Shown piece after piece: positions 43,518 to 52,899 of a stretch of 64,000 nucleotides of DNA. Where the stretch lies: contig JBLGAC010000003.1 of the NCBI GenBank assembly GCA_047610385.1, positions 132,455 to 196,454 on the forward strand. The letters are read 5' to 3'. The translations under genes and the position numbers were made by a program. The notes below the pieces were generated by a model. That model was not told the origin of the DNA. It saw nothing but the letters and a program-made list of their open reading frames with translations, and made no database searches. The DNA comes from JBOCEF01 sp047610385. GTDB lineage: Bacteria; Pseudomonadota; Alphaproteobacteria; Rhodobacterales; Rhodobacteraceae. Position 1 is the stretch's first letter. Every line of letters starts with the position of its first letter.

Positions 43518-46500
43518 ATGCAGTTCGTCAAGCTTCGCCTTCAGGGGTTCAAAAGCTTTGTTGACCCGACCGAAATGGTCATCGCGCCGGGGCTGACTGG
43601 CGTGGTCGGGCCCAATGGCTGCGGCAAGTCCAACCTGCTCGAAGCGTTGCGCTGGGTGATGGGGGAAAATTCAGCCAAGGCCATGCGCGGCGCAGGGATG
43701 GAGGACGTGATCTTCGCCGGGGCCTCATCACGCCCGGCCAAGCGGTTTGCCGAGGTGGCGCTGCATCTGGATGATGAGGACCACCGCGCCCCCGCCGCCT
43801 TTCCGGCCTCCGAGTCCATTGAGATCATCCGCCGGATCACCCGTGACAGCGGCTCGGCGTACCGCGCCAACGGGCGCGAGGTGCGCGCGCGCGACGTGCG
43901 GATGCTGTTCGCAGATGCCGCCACCGGCGCCCATTCGCCCGCCTTGGTGCGCCAAGGCATGATTTCAGAGCTGGTGAACGCCCGCCCCAAGGCAAGGCGC
44001 GCAATTTTGGAGGAAGCCGCAGGGATCGGCGGCCTGTATCAACGCCGCCATGAGGCGGAGCTGAAGCTGTCCCAGGCGGCGCAGAACCTTGAGCGGGTCA
44101 CGGATGTGGTCGATCAGCTGACCGGGCAGATCGGCGCGCTGGTCCGCCAAGCCCGTCAGGCCGCGAAATACCGTGATATCGCCGCCGACCTGCGCCGGGC
44201 TGAGGGCGCGCTGCTGTGGCTGCGCTGGCGCGATGCTGCGGCTGAGGCGGGGCGCGCCGATGACGCGCTGTCCGCCGCCGCGCAGGCCGCGCAGGCCGCA
44301 CAGGCTGACGTGATCGCGGGTGTCGCCGCCCGCGCGGCCATTGAAACGGCGCTGCCGCCACTGCGCGACGAAGACAACATCGCCCGCGCCGTGATCCAGC
44401 GCCTGCTGGTGGATCGGGAGCGGATTGAGGACCGCGACCGTCAGGCCCGCGCCGATGTCGCGCGGCTGGAGGGGCGGATCCGCCAACTGGGCAAGGATCT
44501 TGACCGCGAAGCCGCGCTGAACCGCGATGCAGATGAGATGATGGCGCGCCTTGAATGGGAAGAAACCCAGCTGCAGGGTGCCCATGCTGGCCATGACGCG
44601 CGCCGCGCCTTGGCTGAGGACGCGGCCCGCACCGCCGCCACTGGGTTGCAGGGGCGCGAGGAAATGCTGGACCGCCTGACCAGTGATGCCGCCCGCCTGC
44701 AGGCCCGCCATCAATCGGTCGCCCGCTATCTGGCTGAGACTGAGACCGCATCCAAGCGCGCTGAGGCTGAAAGCGCGCGCGCCGCTGACGGCGTGGAAAA
44801 GCTGGCCGTGGAAATCAAAGGTGCCGATGCGCGTCTGTCGGCTGCCAAGGACGCCGCCCACGATGCTGAGGTTGAAAGCACCCGCGCTGAGGCCGCGCTG
44901 ATCACCGCCGAAGACGCCCGCTCCACCGCCCAGGGCACAGAAGCTGAGACCCGCGCCGCGCGCTCCGCCGCTGAGGGCGAGGCCAGCGCGCTGAGGGCTG
45001 AGACCGGCGCGTTGCGCAAATTGCTCGACCGGGGCCAGGGCGCGGTGGTTCAGATGCTGGATCAGGTGCGCGCCGATCCTGGGTGGGAGGCGGCTTTGGG
45101 CGCCGCCCTTGGTGATGACTTGCGCGCCCGGGCGCTGGGGCCAAACGAAGCCGGGGCCACGGGTTGGGCGTTGCTGGCCGACCTGCCCGATGTGCCGGTC
45201 TGGCCCGAAGGCGCGGCCCCGTTGTCGCCCCATGTCACCGCGCCCGCAGCCCTGTCGCGGCGGCTTGCGCATGTCGGCGTGGCGGCGCGCGCTGCCGGAT
45301 CGGCGCTGCAACCGGCGCTGGCGCCGGGCCAGCGGCTGGTGAGCCGTGAGGGCGATCTGTGGCGCTGGGATGGCTACCGCGTTGCCGCTGAGGATGCGCC
45401 GTCGGCCGCCGCGCTCAGGCTGCAACAGCGCAACCGGCTTGATGCGCTGTCGGCGCAGTTTGACCTTGCCGAAGGGGCAGCGAAAGCGGCGTCCGCGGCC
45501 CATGACATTGCCCGCAAGACCCTGACCGACGCGACCGACACTGACGCGCGCGCCCGCGCTGCCCGCCGCGCCGGCGACCAGCGCCAGACCGAAACCCAGC
45601 GGGCGCTGAACCGGGCTGAGGCTGATCTTGACCTCGCGCGTGGGCGGATCGATGCCCTGCGCCATGCGCTGTCGGCGCGGCGCGACGAAGCCTTGGCCGC
45701 CCGCGCGCAACTGACTGAGGCGCAGGCGGCAGCGGGCGGGCTTGAAGATCTGGGCGCCGCCCGGGCCGGGGTCGAAGACGCCCGCGGTGCCTTGGCCGAC
45801 GCGCGCCAGGCGCTGATGTCCGCGCGCAGCCGCGCCGATGACACAAGGCGTGAGGGCGAGGCACGCCAGAAGCGCCTGTCAGACATCACCAAGGACCGCG
45901 AGGGCTGGGCCAAACGGCTCATGTCTGCGGGCGCGCGGCTGTCGGACCTGCAAAACCGCCTGCAACGCACTGAGAATGACCTGATCACCGCCCGTGAGGC
46001 GCCCGAAACCCTGACCCGCGAGCGCAACGACTTGATCGGGCGCATCGCGGTGGCCGAAATTCGCGCCAAAGCCTCAGGTCACGCGCTGACCGCGGCTGAG
46101 ACTGGCTTGCGCGCCGCGGAGCATGCCGAACGCGGTGCCGAACGCCTCGCCGCCGACCGGCGCGAGGCCCGCGCGCGCGCCGAGGCGCTGGCTGAGGCCG
46201 CCCGCGCCCGCGCCACTGAGGCCGCCACCCGCGTTGAGGACGACACCGGGCAGACCCCCACCGATCTGGGCGCGGCGCTGGGCCTCGACCCCGCCACCGC
46301 ACCGGGGCTGCACGACACCGAGGCGCGGATCATCGACCTGCGCCGCCAGCGCGACGCGCTCGGCGCCGTCAACCTGCGTGCTGAGGAGGATGAGGCGGAG
46401 GTGAGCACGGAGCGCGACGCGCTGGTCGCGGAAAAGGCCGATCTTGAAGAGGCGATTGCCAAGCTGCGCCGCGCCATCGCTGAATTGAACTCCGAAGGCC

Positions 46501-46982
46501 GCGCGCGCCTGCTGGCCGCGTTCAAACAGGTCAACGCCAGCTTCGGCACCCTTTTCGCCCATCTGTTCGGTGGCGGTGAGGCGAGCCTCGCGCTGATCGA
46601 AAGCGACGATCCGCTGGATGCAGGGCTGGAAATCATGGCCATGCCGCCGGGCAAACGCCTGAGCACGCTGTCGCTGATGTCGGGCGGTGAACAGACCCTG
46701 ACCGCGCTGTCGCTGATCTTTGCGGTGTTTCTTGCCAACCCCGCCCCGATCTGCGTGTTGGATGAGGTGGACGCGCCCTTGGACGACGCCAATGTCACCC
46801 GGTTCTGCGATCTGCTTGATGAAATGACCCGCCGCACCAAAACCCGGTTCCTGATCATCACCCACCACGCCTTGACCATGAGCCGCATGGACCGCCTGTT
46901 CGGCGTCACCATGGCAGAACAAGGCGTGAGCCAGCTGGTTTCAGTCGATCTGAGCCGCGCCGCGGAGATGGCCGAAGGCTGA
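43518..46982 (+). CDS. smc: Chromosome segregation protein SMC
   Basis: 1154 residues. The condensin ATPase that organises sister chromosomes. Walker A GPNGCGKSN is near residue 32, followed by long Ala/Arg-rich coiled coils, a hinge around residues 510-640 (WALLADLPDVPVWPEG region) and the C-terminal signature LSLMSGGEQTLTALSLIF with Walker B ICVLDEVDAPLDD. ATG 43518 starts MQFVKLRLQGFKSF, the usual opening. Full length, no defect seen. Confidence 0.97.
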   Translation: MQFVKLRLQGFKSFVDPTEMVIAPGLTGVVGPNGCGKSNLLEALRWVMGENSAKAMRGAGMEDVIFAGASSRPAKRFAEVALHLDDEDHRAPAAFPASESIEIIRRITRDSGSAYRANGREVRARDVRMLFADAATGAHSPALVRQGMISELVNARPKARRAILEEAAGIGGLYQRRHEAELKLSQAAQNLERVTDVVDQLTGQIGALVRQARQAAKYRDIAADLRRAEGALLWLRWRDAAAEAGRADDALSAAAQAAQAAQADVIAGVAARAAIETALPPLRDEDNIARAVIQRLLVDRERIEDRDRQARADVARLEGRIRQLGKDLDREAALNRDADEMMARLEWEETQLQGAHAGHDARRALAEDAARTAATGLQGREEMLDRLTSDAARLQARHQSVARYLAETETASKRAEAESARAADGVEKLAVEIKGADARLSAAKDAAHDAEVESTRAEAALITAEDARSTAQGTEAETRAARSAAEGEASALRAETGALRKLLDRGQGAVVQMLDQVRADPGWEAALGAALGDDLRARALGPNEAGATGWALLADLPDVPVWPEGAAPLSPHVTAPAALSRRLAHVGVAARAAGSALQPALAPGQRLVSREGDLWRWDGYRVAAEDAPSAAALRLQQRNRLDALSAQFDLAEGAAKAASAAHDIARKTLTDATDTDARARAARRAGDQRQTETQRALNRAEADLDLARGRIDALRHALSARRDEALAARAQLTEAQAAAGGLEDLGAARAGVEDARGALADARQALMSARSRADDTRREGEARQKRLSDITKDREGWAKRLMSAGARLSDLQNRLQRTENDLITAREAPETLTRERNDLIGRIAVAEIRAKASGHALTAAETGLRAAEHAERGAERLAADRREARARAEALAEAARARATEAATRVEDDTGQTPTDLGAALGLDPATAPGLHDTEARIIDLRRQRDALGAVNLRAEEDEAEVSTERDALVAEKADLEEAIAKLRRAIAELNSEGRARLLAAFKQVNASFGTLFAHLFGGGEASLALIESDDPLDAGLEIMAMPPGKRLSTLSLMSGGEQTLTALSLIFAVFLANPAPICVLDEVDAPLDDANVTRFCDLLDEMTRRTKTRFLIITHHALTMSRMDRLFGVTMAEQGVSQLVSVDLSRAAEMAEG

Positions 46983-47389
46983 CCCCCATTCAACGGGCTG
47001 GGACGCTGCGTCGTGGGCTGAAAGGGGCTGCTAACTTTTAGGATGAACTTACTTGTCAGTGGCTTAGGCGAATGTGTGCAAGGTTTCGGTTCCTATTCCC
47101 AGCGTAGACCGAAAGGCTGGGGGCAGGCCCTGCCCTTCTGTGGGCTGTTAGAATTTATCGCGCCCACGCTCCCCCTCGTTCTAAAGTAGGATGCAGATCG
47201 CCCGTCCTTGGACGACATGGCGGACCCGGTGTTGCGCCAAATCATTGCGTTCAACATCGCGCGTGCTCTCTCGTGGAAGATGCTGCGCGTGGTGGCCCAT
47301 GTCGCTGGCGATCTGCCATGCTCGCTGAGCGGGCCAGTCACCCCTTCTGAGATCGCGGCGGTGCCCCCCAGATCCACGCAAGGAGCCGC
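46983..47389. other. Intergenic region after smc
   Basis: About 400 bases, less GC-rich than its surroundings in the first half. Short frames on both strands resemble nothing I know. AAGGAG at the right end serves the small frame at 47390. No terminator with a T-run is evident. Confidence 0.4.
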
Positions 47390-47641
47390 ATGGCGCAAGC
47401 CAACGAAATTGACCGGGTGATGGCCTCGCTCCACCTGACCGGCAAAGGAGCAGTGCCAAAGCACCTGCCAGGCGGGCTTGCAATCGCGCGGCGTTCGCGC
47501 GGAAGATGGCCCCGTTCAGCACCGAAGGGCACCATGGAATTGACCGACCCGCACGCCTTGCCCCGCCGCGCCGCCGCGGCCCTGATCCCCCGCGCCGCCG
47601 CGGCCTTGATCCCCCGCGCCGCCGCGGCCTTGATCCGGTGA
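47390..47641 (+). CDS. Small ORF with C-terminal PRAAAALI repeats
   Basis: 83 residues starting MAQANEIDRVMASLHLTGKG, preceded by AAGGAG at ideal spacing. The last third consists of three copies of (P)RAAAALI and then Arg-stop. Its TGA overlaps the GTG of the YcaQ-like gene (GTGA), so it may act as a leader whose translation feeds the downstream gene. I recognise no family. The repeats could equally be a GC-rich minisatellite in an untranslated leader. Confidence 0.45.
   Translation: MAQANEIDRVMASLHLTGKGAVPKHLPGGLAIARRSRGRWPRSAPKGTMELTDPHALPRRAAAALIPRAAAALIPRAAAALIR
47561..47635 (+). repeat. 24-base tandem minisatellite before the YcaQ-like gene
   Basis: Two perfect 24-base units (47588-47611 and 47612-47635) and one 26-base variant before them. 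The unit core is CGCGCCGCCGCGGCC followed by TTGATC. It immediately precedes the GTG start at 47638. Confidence 0.85.
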
Positions 47642-48798
47642 CGCCGCTCAGGATCGACAATCGGGCGGCGCGGGGGCTGTGGCTGGCGTCACAAGGGCTG
47701 GGGCGGGCACCGACCGGGCCGCTCAACGTGGCGGAGATTATCCGGCGGCTGGGCTTTGTGCAGCTCGATTCAATCCAAGTGGTGGCCCGCGCGCACCATC
47801 ACATCATCTGGAGCCGCAATCAGAATTACCGCGAATCGATGTTCGATAAAACCCTGACCGATGATCGCGCGGTGTTCGAACATTTCACCCATGACGCGTC
47901 GGTCATCCCGATGGAGTTCCTGCCCATGTGGCGCCGCCAGTTCCGCCGCAAGCGCGAACAGATGGGCCGTGCGGGCTGGTTCAAAGGCCTGCCCGATCAG
48001 GCGGGACGCGACGCCGTCAAAGCCCGCATCGCCGCTGAGGGAGCGCTGTCGACCCACGCCTTTGACACCAAGCTTGAGGGGCCAAAAAAGATGTGGTCGC
48101 GCCCGCCCCACAAGCTGGCGTTGGATTACATGTGGTATTGCGGCGATCTGGCCACCTGCCACAGGGTCAATTTCACCAAGTATTACGATCTGGCCGAACG
48201 GGTGTTCCCGGGCCATCTGCGCGCCGCCCGCATGCCCGATCAGGACCAGATCGACTGGCTGTGCCACGCAGCCCTCGACCGCATGGGGTTTGGCTTGCTT
48301 AACGAGGTGCAAAAATTCTGGGACGCGGTGGATGCAGCCGAGGTCCGCGCCTGGGCAGACGCAGCCCCCCTGCAAGATGTCGAGGTTGAAACCGCCGACG
48401 GACGTTGGGTGAAGGGCGTCGCGCCCGCTGACATTGAGGACCGGCTTGCCGCGCTGAAGCCGCCGACCACGCGGCTGCGCATTCTGAACCCGTTCGACCC
48501 GGTGATCCGCGACCGCACCCGCCTGAACCGCCTGTTCGGGTTCGACTACAGGGTGGAAATGTTCGTGCCCGCCGCCAAGCGGATTTGGGGATATTATGTG
48601 TTCCCGATTCTTGAAGGATCCCGGTTTATTGGCCGGATTGAGCTGAAGGCGGATCGGCGCAATTCGGTCCTAAACGTCCTAAATTTTTGGCCTGAGGCTG
48701 GGGCGCGCTGGACCCCGGCCCGACATGAAAAACTAACTGCAGAGATTGAGCGCATGGCGCGGTTCGTCGGTGCGGGCAAGATTGCGCGGGAAGACTGA
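47638..48798 (+). CDS. YcaQ-family winged-helix protein (AlkX-like DNA glycosylase)
   Basis: 386 residues. The family (formerly DUF1006) includes E. coli YcaQ/AlkX, a glycosylase that unhooks interstrand cross-links. Seen are LGFVQLDSIQVVARAHHHIIWSR near residue 40 (in parts QLDSIQVV and HHHIIWSR), the EMFVPAAKRIWGYYVFPIL segment and a closing WPEAGARWTPARHEKL. In characterised members a QxQ/QLD-type motif is catalytic; QLD is present here. GTG 47638 overlaps the stop of the small ORF upstream. Confidence 0.86.
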   Translation: MTPLRIDNRAARGLWLASQGLGRAPTGPLNVAEIIRRLGFVQLDSIQVVARAHHHIIWSRNQNYRESMFDKTLTDDRAVFEHFTHDASVIPMEFLPMWRRQFRRKREQMGRAGWFKGLPDQAGRDAVKARIAAEGALSTHAFDTKLEGPKKMWSRPPHKLALDYMWYCGDLATCHRVNFTKYYDLAERVFPGHLRAARMPDQDQIDWLCHAALDRMGFGLLNEVQKFWDAVDAAEVRAWADAAPLQDVEVETADGRWVKGVAPADIEDRLAALKPPTTRLRILNPFDPVIRDRTRLNRLFGFDYRVEMFVPAAKRIWGYYVFPILEGSRFIGRIELKADRRNSVLNVLNFWPEAGARWTPARHEKLTAEIERMARFVGAGKIARED

Positions 48799-49124
48799 CG
48801 AAGCGCTCGCGGATGAAATGCGGGCGATCAAAGCTGCCGCGCCATTCGCCTGGTTGCCCGAGCGTTGGTCACCGCAGCAGATATCCTGCCGCGCAACGCG
48901 GCGCGCTGAATATCGCCGCATAAAGTGGAGCAAGCATTCTTTGGCAAGCTCCACACGGTTCAGATGGCCAAGCAAAATTTTGGCCAGTTTCAGCCCAGAT
49001 CTGACCTTGGAGATCACCGCAGCCAACGTCCACTTTGGCAAGGCGTGGCAGAAGCCCACCAAAGCTCATCATTTATGGCAGCGTGCCTAGGCAATATTTG
49101 GCGCAGAGCCAAATTACATCCCGA
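48799..49124. other. Intergenic region, no gene recognised
   Basis: About 325 bases between convergent genes. One short plus frame is open but has no ribosome site. No terminator hairpin was found. Confidence 0.4.
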
Positions 49125-50018
49125 TCACATATCGTGGCCACAGCTCAACCACGTCAAAAATGCTTTGGTTGATGCTTTGCTGGCCGACGCAGGAGACGTC
49201 GTTGCACTATAGGCGGTCCCGAAATTCACCGCCCCGTCTGGCCAACGCACAAGAGAACCTTCATCGACCAGCGCTTCGGTGATCGACCGCCAACCCAAAA
49301 CCAGGCCCCGCCCGTCAAGCGCTGCCTGAACGGCTTGGATGTAATTGTTGAATATCGGCCCCGAACTGGTGGGTCGCCTCAGACCAGTCCGTTTCAGATA
49401 ATCGCTCCAGCCAGCCCAATGATGTGTTTCGGGCGCGCGCACATGAATTAGCGGTGCTCCTTCCAGACCTCGCCCCTCCTTCAACAGCCGATCAATTACG
49501 GCAGGGCGGCCGACAGGGCATACAATTTCATCAAATAGCTTCACCGTTTCGCCATCGCCCCAACCGCCAATCCCATAGCGCAGCGCCAGATCGACACCGG
49601 GTGAAATGCTGGGCGTGTCCGTCGGTGTGGTCTGAACATTAACCATGATGTCAGGATGTTTATTATAAAAGTCAGGAAGTCGTGGCATTAACCAATATGT
49701 AGCCATCCCGATCGTGCATGATACTGTCAGGCTTTGGTTCTGCGCATCTGCTTCGCTGCGAAGTTCTTCGATGGTGGCGGCAATCATCTCTAATCCCTCG
49801 CAGGTGGCCCGTGCAAGAAAGTGACCCTGAGCGGTCAATCGTGCTGGTTTGCGGCTGCGATCCATCAGTGTCACACCGATATGATCCTCAAGTGCGCGCA
49901 GGGCTTGCGTCACGGCGGGCTGGGTGACGTTAAGCGCTGAAGCGGCCTCACGCATGGTGCCCAGCCGCGCCACGGCTTCAAAAGTCACGAGCATACGCAG
50001 AGGCGGCAAGCGGATCAT
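49125..50018 (-). CDS. LysR-family regulator (GcvA-like), divergent from oxygenase operon
   Basis: 297 residues. DNA-binding half: LVTFEAVARLGTMREAASAL with NVTQPAVTQALRALEDHIG; effector half from about residue 90 (VSCTIGMATYWLMPRLPDFY). It is divergent from the operon at 50131 with about 110 bases between the starts. That gap is AT-rich and contains TTAACCCATGGTTAA, a palindromic LysR-type candidate operator. Base composition is lower in GC than in the core genes. Confidence 0.9.
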   Translation of the reverse strand: MIRLPPLRMLVTFEAVARLGTMREAASALNVTQPAVTQALRALEDHIGVTLMDRSRKPARLTAQGHFLARATCEGLEMIAATIEELRSEADAQNQSLTVSCTIGMATYWLMPRLPDFYNKHPDIMVNVQTTPTDTPSISPGVDLALRYGIGGWGDGETVKLFDEIVCPVGRPAVIDRLLKEGRGLEGAPLIHVRAPETHHWAGWSDYLKRTGLRRPTSSGPIFNNYIQAVQAALDGRGLVLGWRSITEALVDEGSLVRWPDGAVNFGTAYSATTSPASASKASTKAFLTWLSCGHDM

Positions 50019-50021
50019 AAC

Positions 50022-50036
50022 TTAACCCATGGTTTA
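50022..50036. promoter_or_regulatory. Candidate LysR operator palindrome
   Basis: TTAACCCATGGTTAA, an interrupted inverted repeat (TTAACC/GGTTAA), lies just before the LysR start and about 100 bases before the oxygenase start. Divergent LysR genes usually autoregulate through such a site. Confidence 0.4.
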
Positions 50037-50130
50037 ATTTGACGTTGGATTATTCCGTGTTTTTTTTGCAGAAAACAAGGGAGATATTACTCAAAGAAAC
50101 GCTCTGGACAAAAAGATTTGGAGGTGCGCC

Positions 50131-51270
50131 ATGAATGTCATACAAATTGTGGATACAGATGTTTGCATTGGGGACATGGGCCTTCACATGCAGCTTCCTG
50201 ATGGCAATTTTTCCTATTTTAACTACTATTGGTTGCGCGACAACTGCCCCACATCCTTTGATCCCACCACGCGTGAACGCTGCTTTGACATTTTCCACCT
50301 GCCTCAGGCGCCACAGGCCGAAACAGCGGTGCTGGAGGATGGTGCCCTGATCATCGGTTGGGCCGGTGAAAATCACGTCTCCCGCATTCCTGTTGAAATG
50401 CTGATGGCGTTTACGAATGGGCAAAGGCGCCCTGATCCAGCTGATCTGCCACGCGTCGCATGGTTCAGCGACCATTTCTCCGACGTGCCCCGTTTCTCGC
50501 AGCCTGAACTGCTCGCAGATCCGTGCAAGGTCGCTGAATGGATTGAGGCGCTGTTGATTGAGGGGCTTGCGATCATTACTGACATGCCTGACAGCGACAA
50601 AGGATTGACTGACCTTGCCAAATTAATTGGGCATATTCGCCCGACATTTTTCGGCGAGTATTTTGATGTCCGCACGCATATCAACCCGACCAACACTGCC
50701 TTCACTGCAGGCGCGTTGGAGCTTCATACCGATGTACCTGCAGAAGAATTTGCACCAGGTATTCAGTTTCTCCATTGTCGGGCCAACACCGTGCGGGGCG
50801 GACAAAGCGTTTATGCCGACGGCGTGGCTGTTGCCAATGATTTTCGCAAGATTGACCCTGAAGGATTTCGCCTGCTATCCGAAATAGATGTGCCATTTTA
50901 TTGTGAACACGACACTTATGACATGCGGGCACGTCAAAAGGTGATTGAATTAGATGAAAATGGCGATGTATCTGGCCTGACAATCAGTCAGCATATGCTG
51001 GATATTTCAGATCTTTCGCAAAAAGTGCTTGATGATTATTATCCTGCATTCTGTCGTTTTGGAAAAATGCTTCAGGATGACAGATATGTCATGAAGTTCC
51101 TGATGAAAGGTGGTGAGTGTATGACATTTGACAACCACCGCATCGTACATGGTCGAGAGGCTTACACTGCCAGCAGCGGTGAGAGGTATTTGCGCGGCAC
51201 CTATACAGATCGCGCTGAGATGCGTTCAACCTACCGCGCACTTGTCAGCAGTGGGCGGTTCAAGGCATGA
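50131..51270 (+). CDS. Gamma-butyrobetaine-hydroxylase-like 2-oxoglutarate/Fe(II) oxygenase
   Basis: 379 residues of the TauD/BBOX fold. The iron triad is visible: His199 and Asp201 in LELHTDVPAEEFAPGIQFL and His340 in TFDNHRIVHGREAY, with Arg in the same end segment for 2-oxoglutarate. The N-terminal domain (FNYYWLRDNCPTSFDPTTR) corresponds to the BBOX accessory domain but lacks the Cys-x-Cys-x2-Cys zinc cluster. It should hydroxylate a small, perhaps quaternary-amine or amino-acid-like, substrate. ATG overlap couples it to the aldolase downstream. Confidence 0.85.
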   Translation: MNVIQIVDTDVCIGDMGLHMQLPDGNFSYFNYYWLRDNCPTSFDPTTRERCFDIFHLPQAPQAETAVLEDGALIIGWAGENHVSRIPVEMLMAFTNGQRRPDPADLPRVAWFSDHFSDVPRFSQPELLADPCKVAEWIEALLIEGLAIITDMPDSDKGLTDLAKLIGHIRPTFFGEYFDVRTHINPTNTAFTAGALELHTDVPAEEFAPGIQFLHCRANTVRGGQSVYADGVAVANDFRKIDPEGFRLLSEIDVPFYCEHDTYDMRARQKVIELDENGDVSGLTISQHMLDISDLSQKVLDDYYPAFCRFGKMLQDDRYVMKFLMKGGECMTFDNHRIVHGREAYTASSGERYLRGTYTDRAEMRSTYRALVSSGRFKA

Positions 51271-52025
51271 ACAATCAGGTCCGCCGCCGAATCGAGCCCC
51301 CCAATATTTCTGCGTTGCGACAAGACATGGCGGCGGCCTTCCGGCTTTGCCACCGCTTTGGATGGAGCGAGTCAGTTGGCAACCATTTTAGCGCCGCAGT
51401 TTCAGATGACGGCCGCCAGTTTATTTTAAATCCGCGCTGGCAACATTTCGCCACGATCCGCGCAAGCGACTTGTTACTACTTGATGCCGATGACCCCAAT
51501 GTCATGACACGCCCCAACCCTCCCGATGCGTCTGCATGGGCGATACATGGGGCAATGCACCGGTTGCTTCCAGAGGCGCGAGTGATACTGCATTGCCATT
51601 CGCCTTATGCCGTCGCGCTGTCCTGCCTGAAGGATCCAACCCTCTTGCCGCTCGACAATAACACCGCTCGGTTTTTTGGCCGTACGGGCTATGACTTCCA
51701 TTTTGGCGGCATCGCTGACAGCGAAGACGAAGGTCAGCGTTTGGCAGAAGCTATCAAAGGTAAGTCAGTGCTGATCATGGGCAACCACGGCGTCAGCATT
51801 TCTGGTAAAACCGTGGCTGATGCTTTTGAGGATTTGTATTTCTTCGAAAAGGCCGCGAAAACTTTGATGTTGGCGCATTCAAGTGGAAAGCCTTTGGCGG
51901 TTTTATCGGATGAAGTGGCGCAGGAAGCGGCGAATGGCTGGGCTGCTTATAGTGGCATGGCTGGGCGTCATTTCGCGTATCTCAAGTCATTGTTGGATGC
52001 TGAGGACCCTACTTGGCGTGATTGA
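51267..52025 (+). CDS. Class II aldolase/adducin family protein
   Basis: 252 residues. FGWSESVGNHFSAAVS near residue 32, zinc histidines in LHCHSPYAVALS (about residue 110) and in MGNHGVSISGKTVADAFEDL. It starts inside the stop of the oxygenase gene (ATGA), so the two are translated together. Similar in type to the protein at 22726 but clearly diverged. The pairing suggests that the hydroxylated product is cleaved by a retro-aldol step; substrate unknown. Confidence 0.88.
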   Translation: MNNQVRRRIEPPNISALRQDMAAAFRLCHRFGWSESVGNHFSAAVSDDGRQFILNPRWQHFATIRASDLLLLDADDPNVMTRPNPPDASAWAIHGAMHRLLPEARVILHCHSPYAVALSCLKDPTLLPLDNNTARFFGRTGYDFHFGGIADSEDEGQRLAEAIKGKSVLIMGNHGVSISGKTVADAFEDLYFFEKAAKTLMLAHSSGKPLAVLSDEVAQEAANGWAAYSGMAGRHFAYLKSLLDAEDPTWRD

Positions 52026-52899
52026 AGATCACTCAGCTTCAAGTGAAATTCAGGTGGTACACTTTATAGGTCAATCAGAAAATTGGATATGAACTTAATA
52101 ATTGTTTATAAATGATATCATCATAATCCAATTTTTAGGGTATTTGCTATAATTTTAGAAATACTTTTGTCAATTTGATACTATAATTATTGGCAGGGCA
52201 ATTGCCATAACAGGCCTCCGCACTGCAAGATGAATTTTCGTAACAATGATCCATTGATATGTGAGTGGTGTAAGGGAGTTAGGTTACTGTTTCTGGGCTA
52301 AAAATTCCACATAGCACAGCGCTGACCAATGTCCGCATCAGCCAGATAGCTGTTATTTGAGCTGTTGCTCAGTTCTTCCGCGTGTCGGAGGGTCATGCGC
52401 AGTGCAACGAACGGCTGCGGCGCGCCCGGTGCGGTCATTGTGTGCGCCATGGAAAGTTGGGCCTGTCCCGGTTTGGCTCCATTAAACCTGCAGCCGCTCA
52501 GATCCGGTGTATCAGCTTCAAGTTATTATCCAAAGTTGGGCGCGACCGGCAACAAACGATGCCGATACTGATCACAAGTGCGATATATCCAATTTTTGCA
52601 ATAAAAATATTAAATTTAATTAATTTTCTAATAATTTGATCATATCATAAATAACGTCTGTTATTAATGGAGGGGCTTTCCATTCTGGCATTCAATATAA
52701 TAAATTATATTGATTATTTAAAATATTTTGCAAAATAATAATCTAATGCCATAATTTTTTGCCAGCTTTATCAGTGGCTTTTCACCCTTGATCACGACAG
52801 CAGCCACCTTCGCCTTGAATGCCGAACTGTGGTACTAACGTGTTCGCCTCATCGCTCGTGGCAATCATGCTGCCGCGGCGCGGTAAATTCATGGAGCTT
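52026..52899. other. AT-rich stretch without recognised genes
   Basis: Strikingly AT-rich sequence with many TAAT/ATTT runs and a GC-richer patch at about 52310-52560. Short frames in that patch on both sides resemble no family I know. It looks like decayed or foreign DNA at the start of an accessory segment. Confidence 0.5.

Noticed and set aside
43965..45710. Long minus-strand frame within smc
   Set aside because: Antisense shadow of a GC-rich gene; no family motif and smc is unmistakable on the plus strand.
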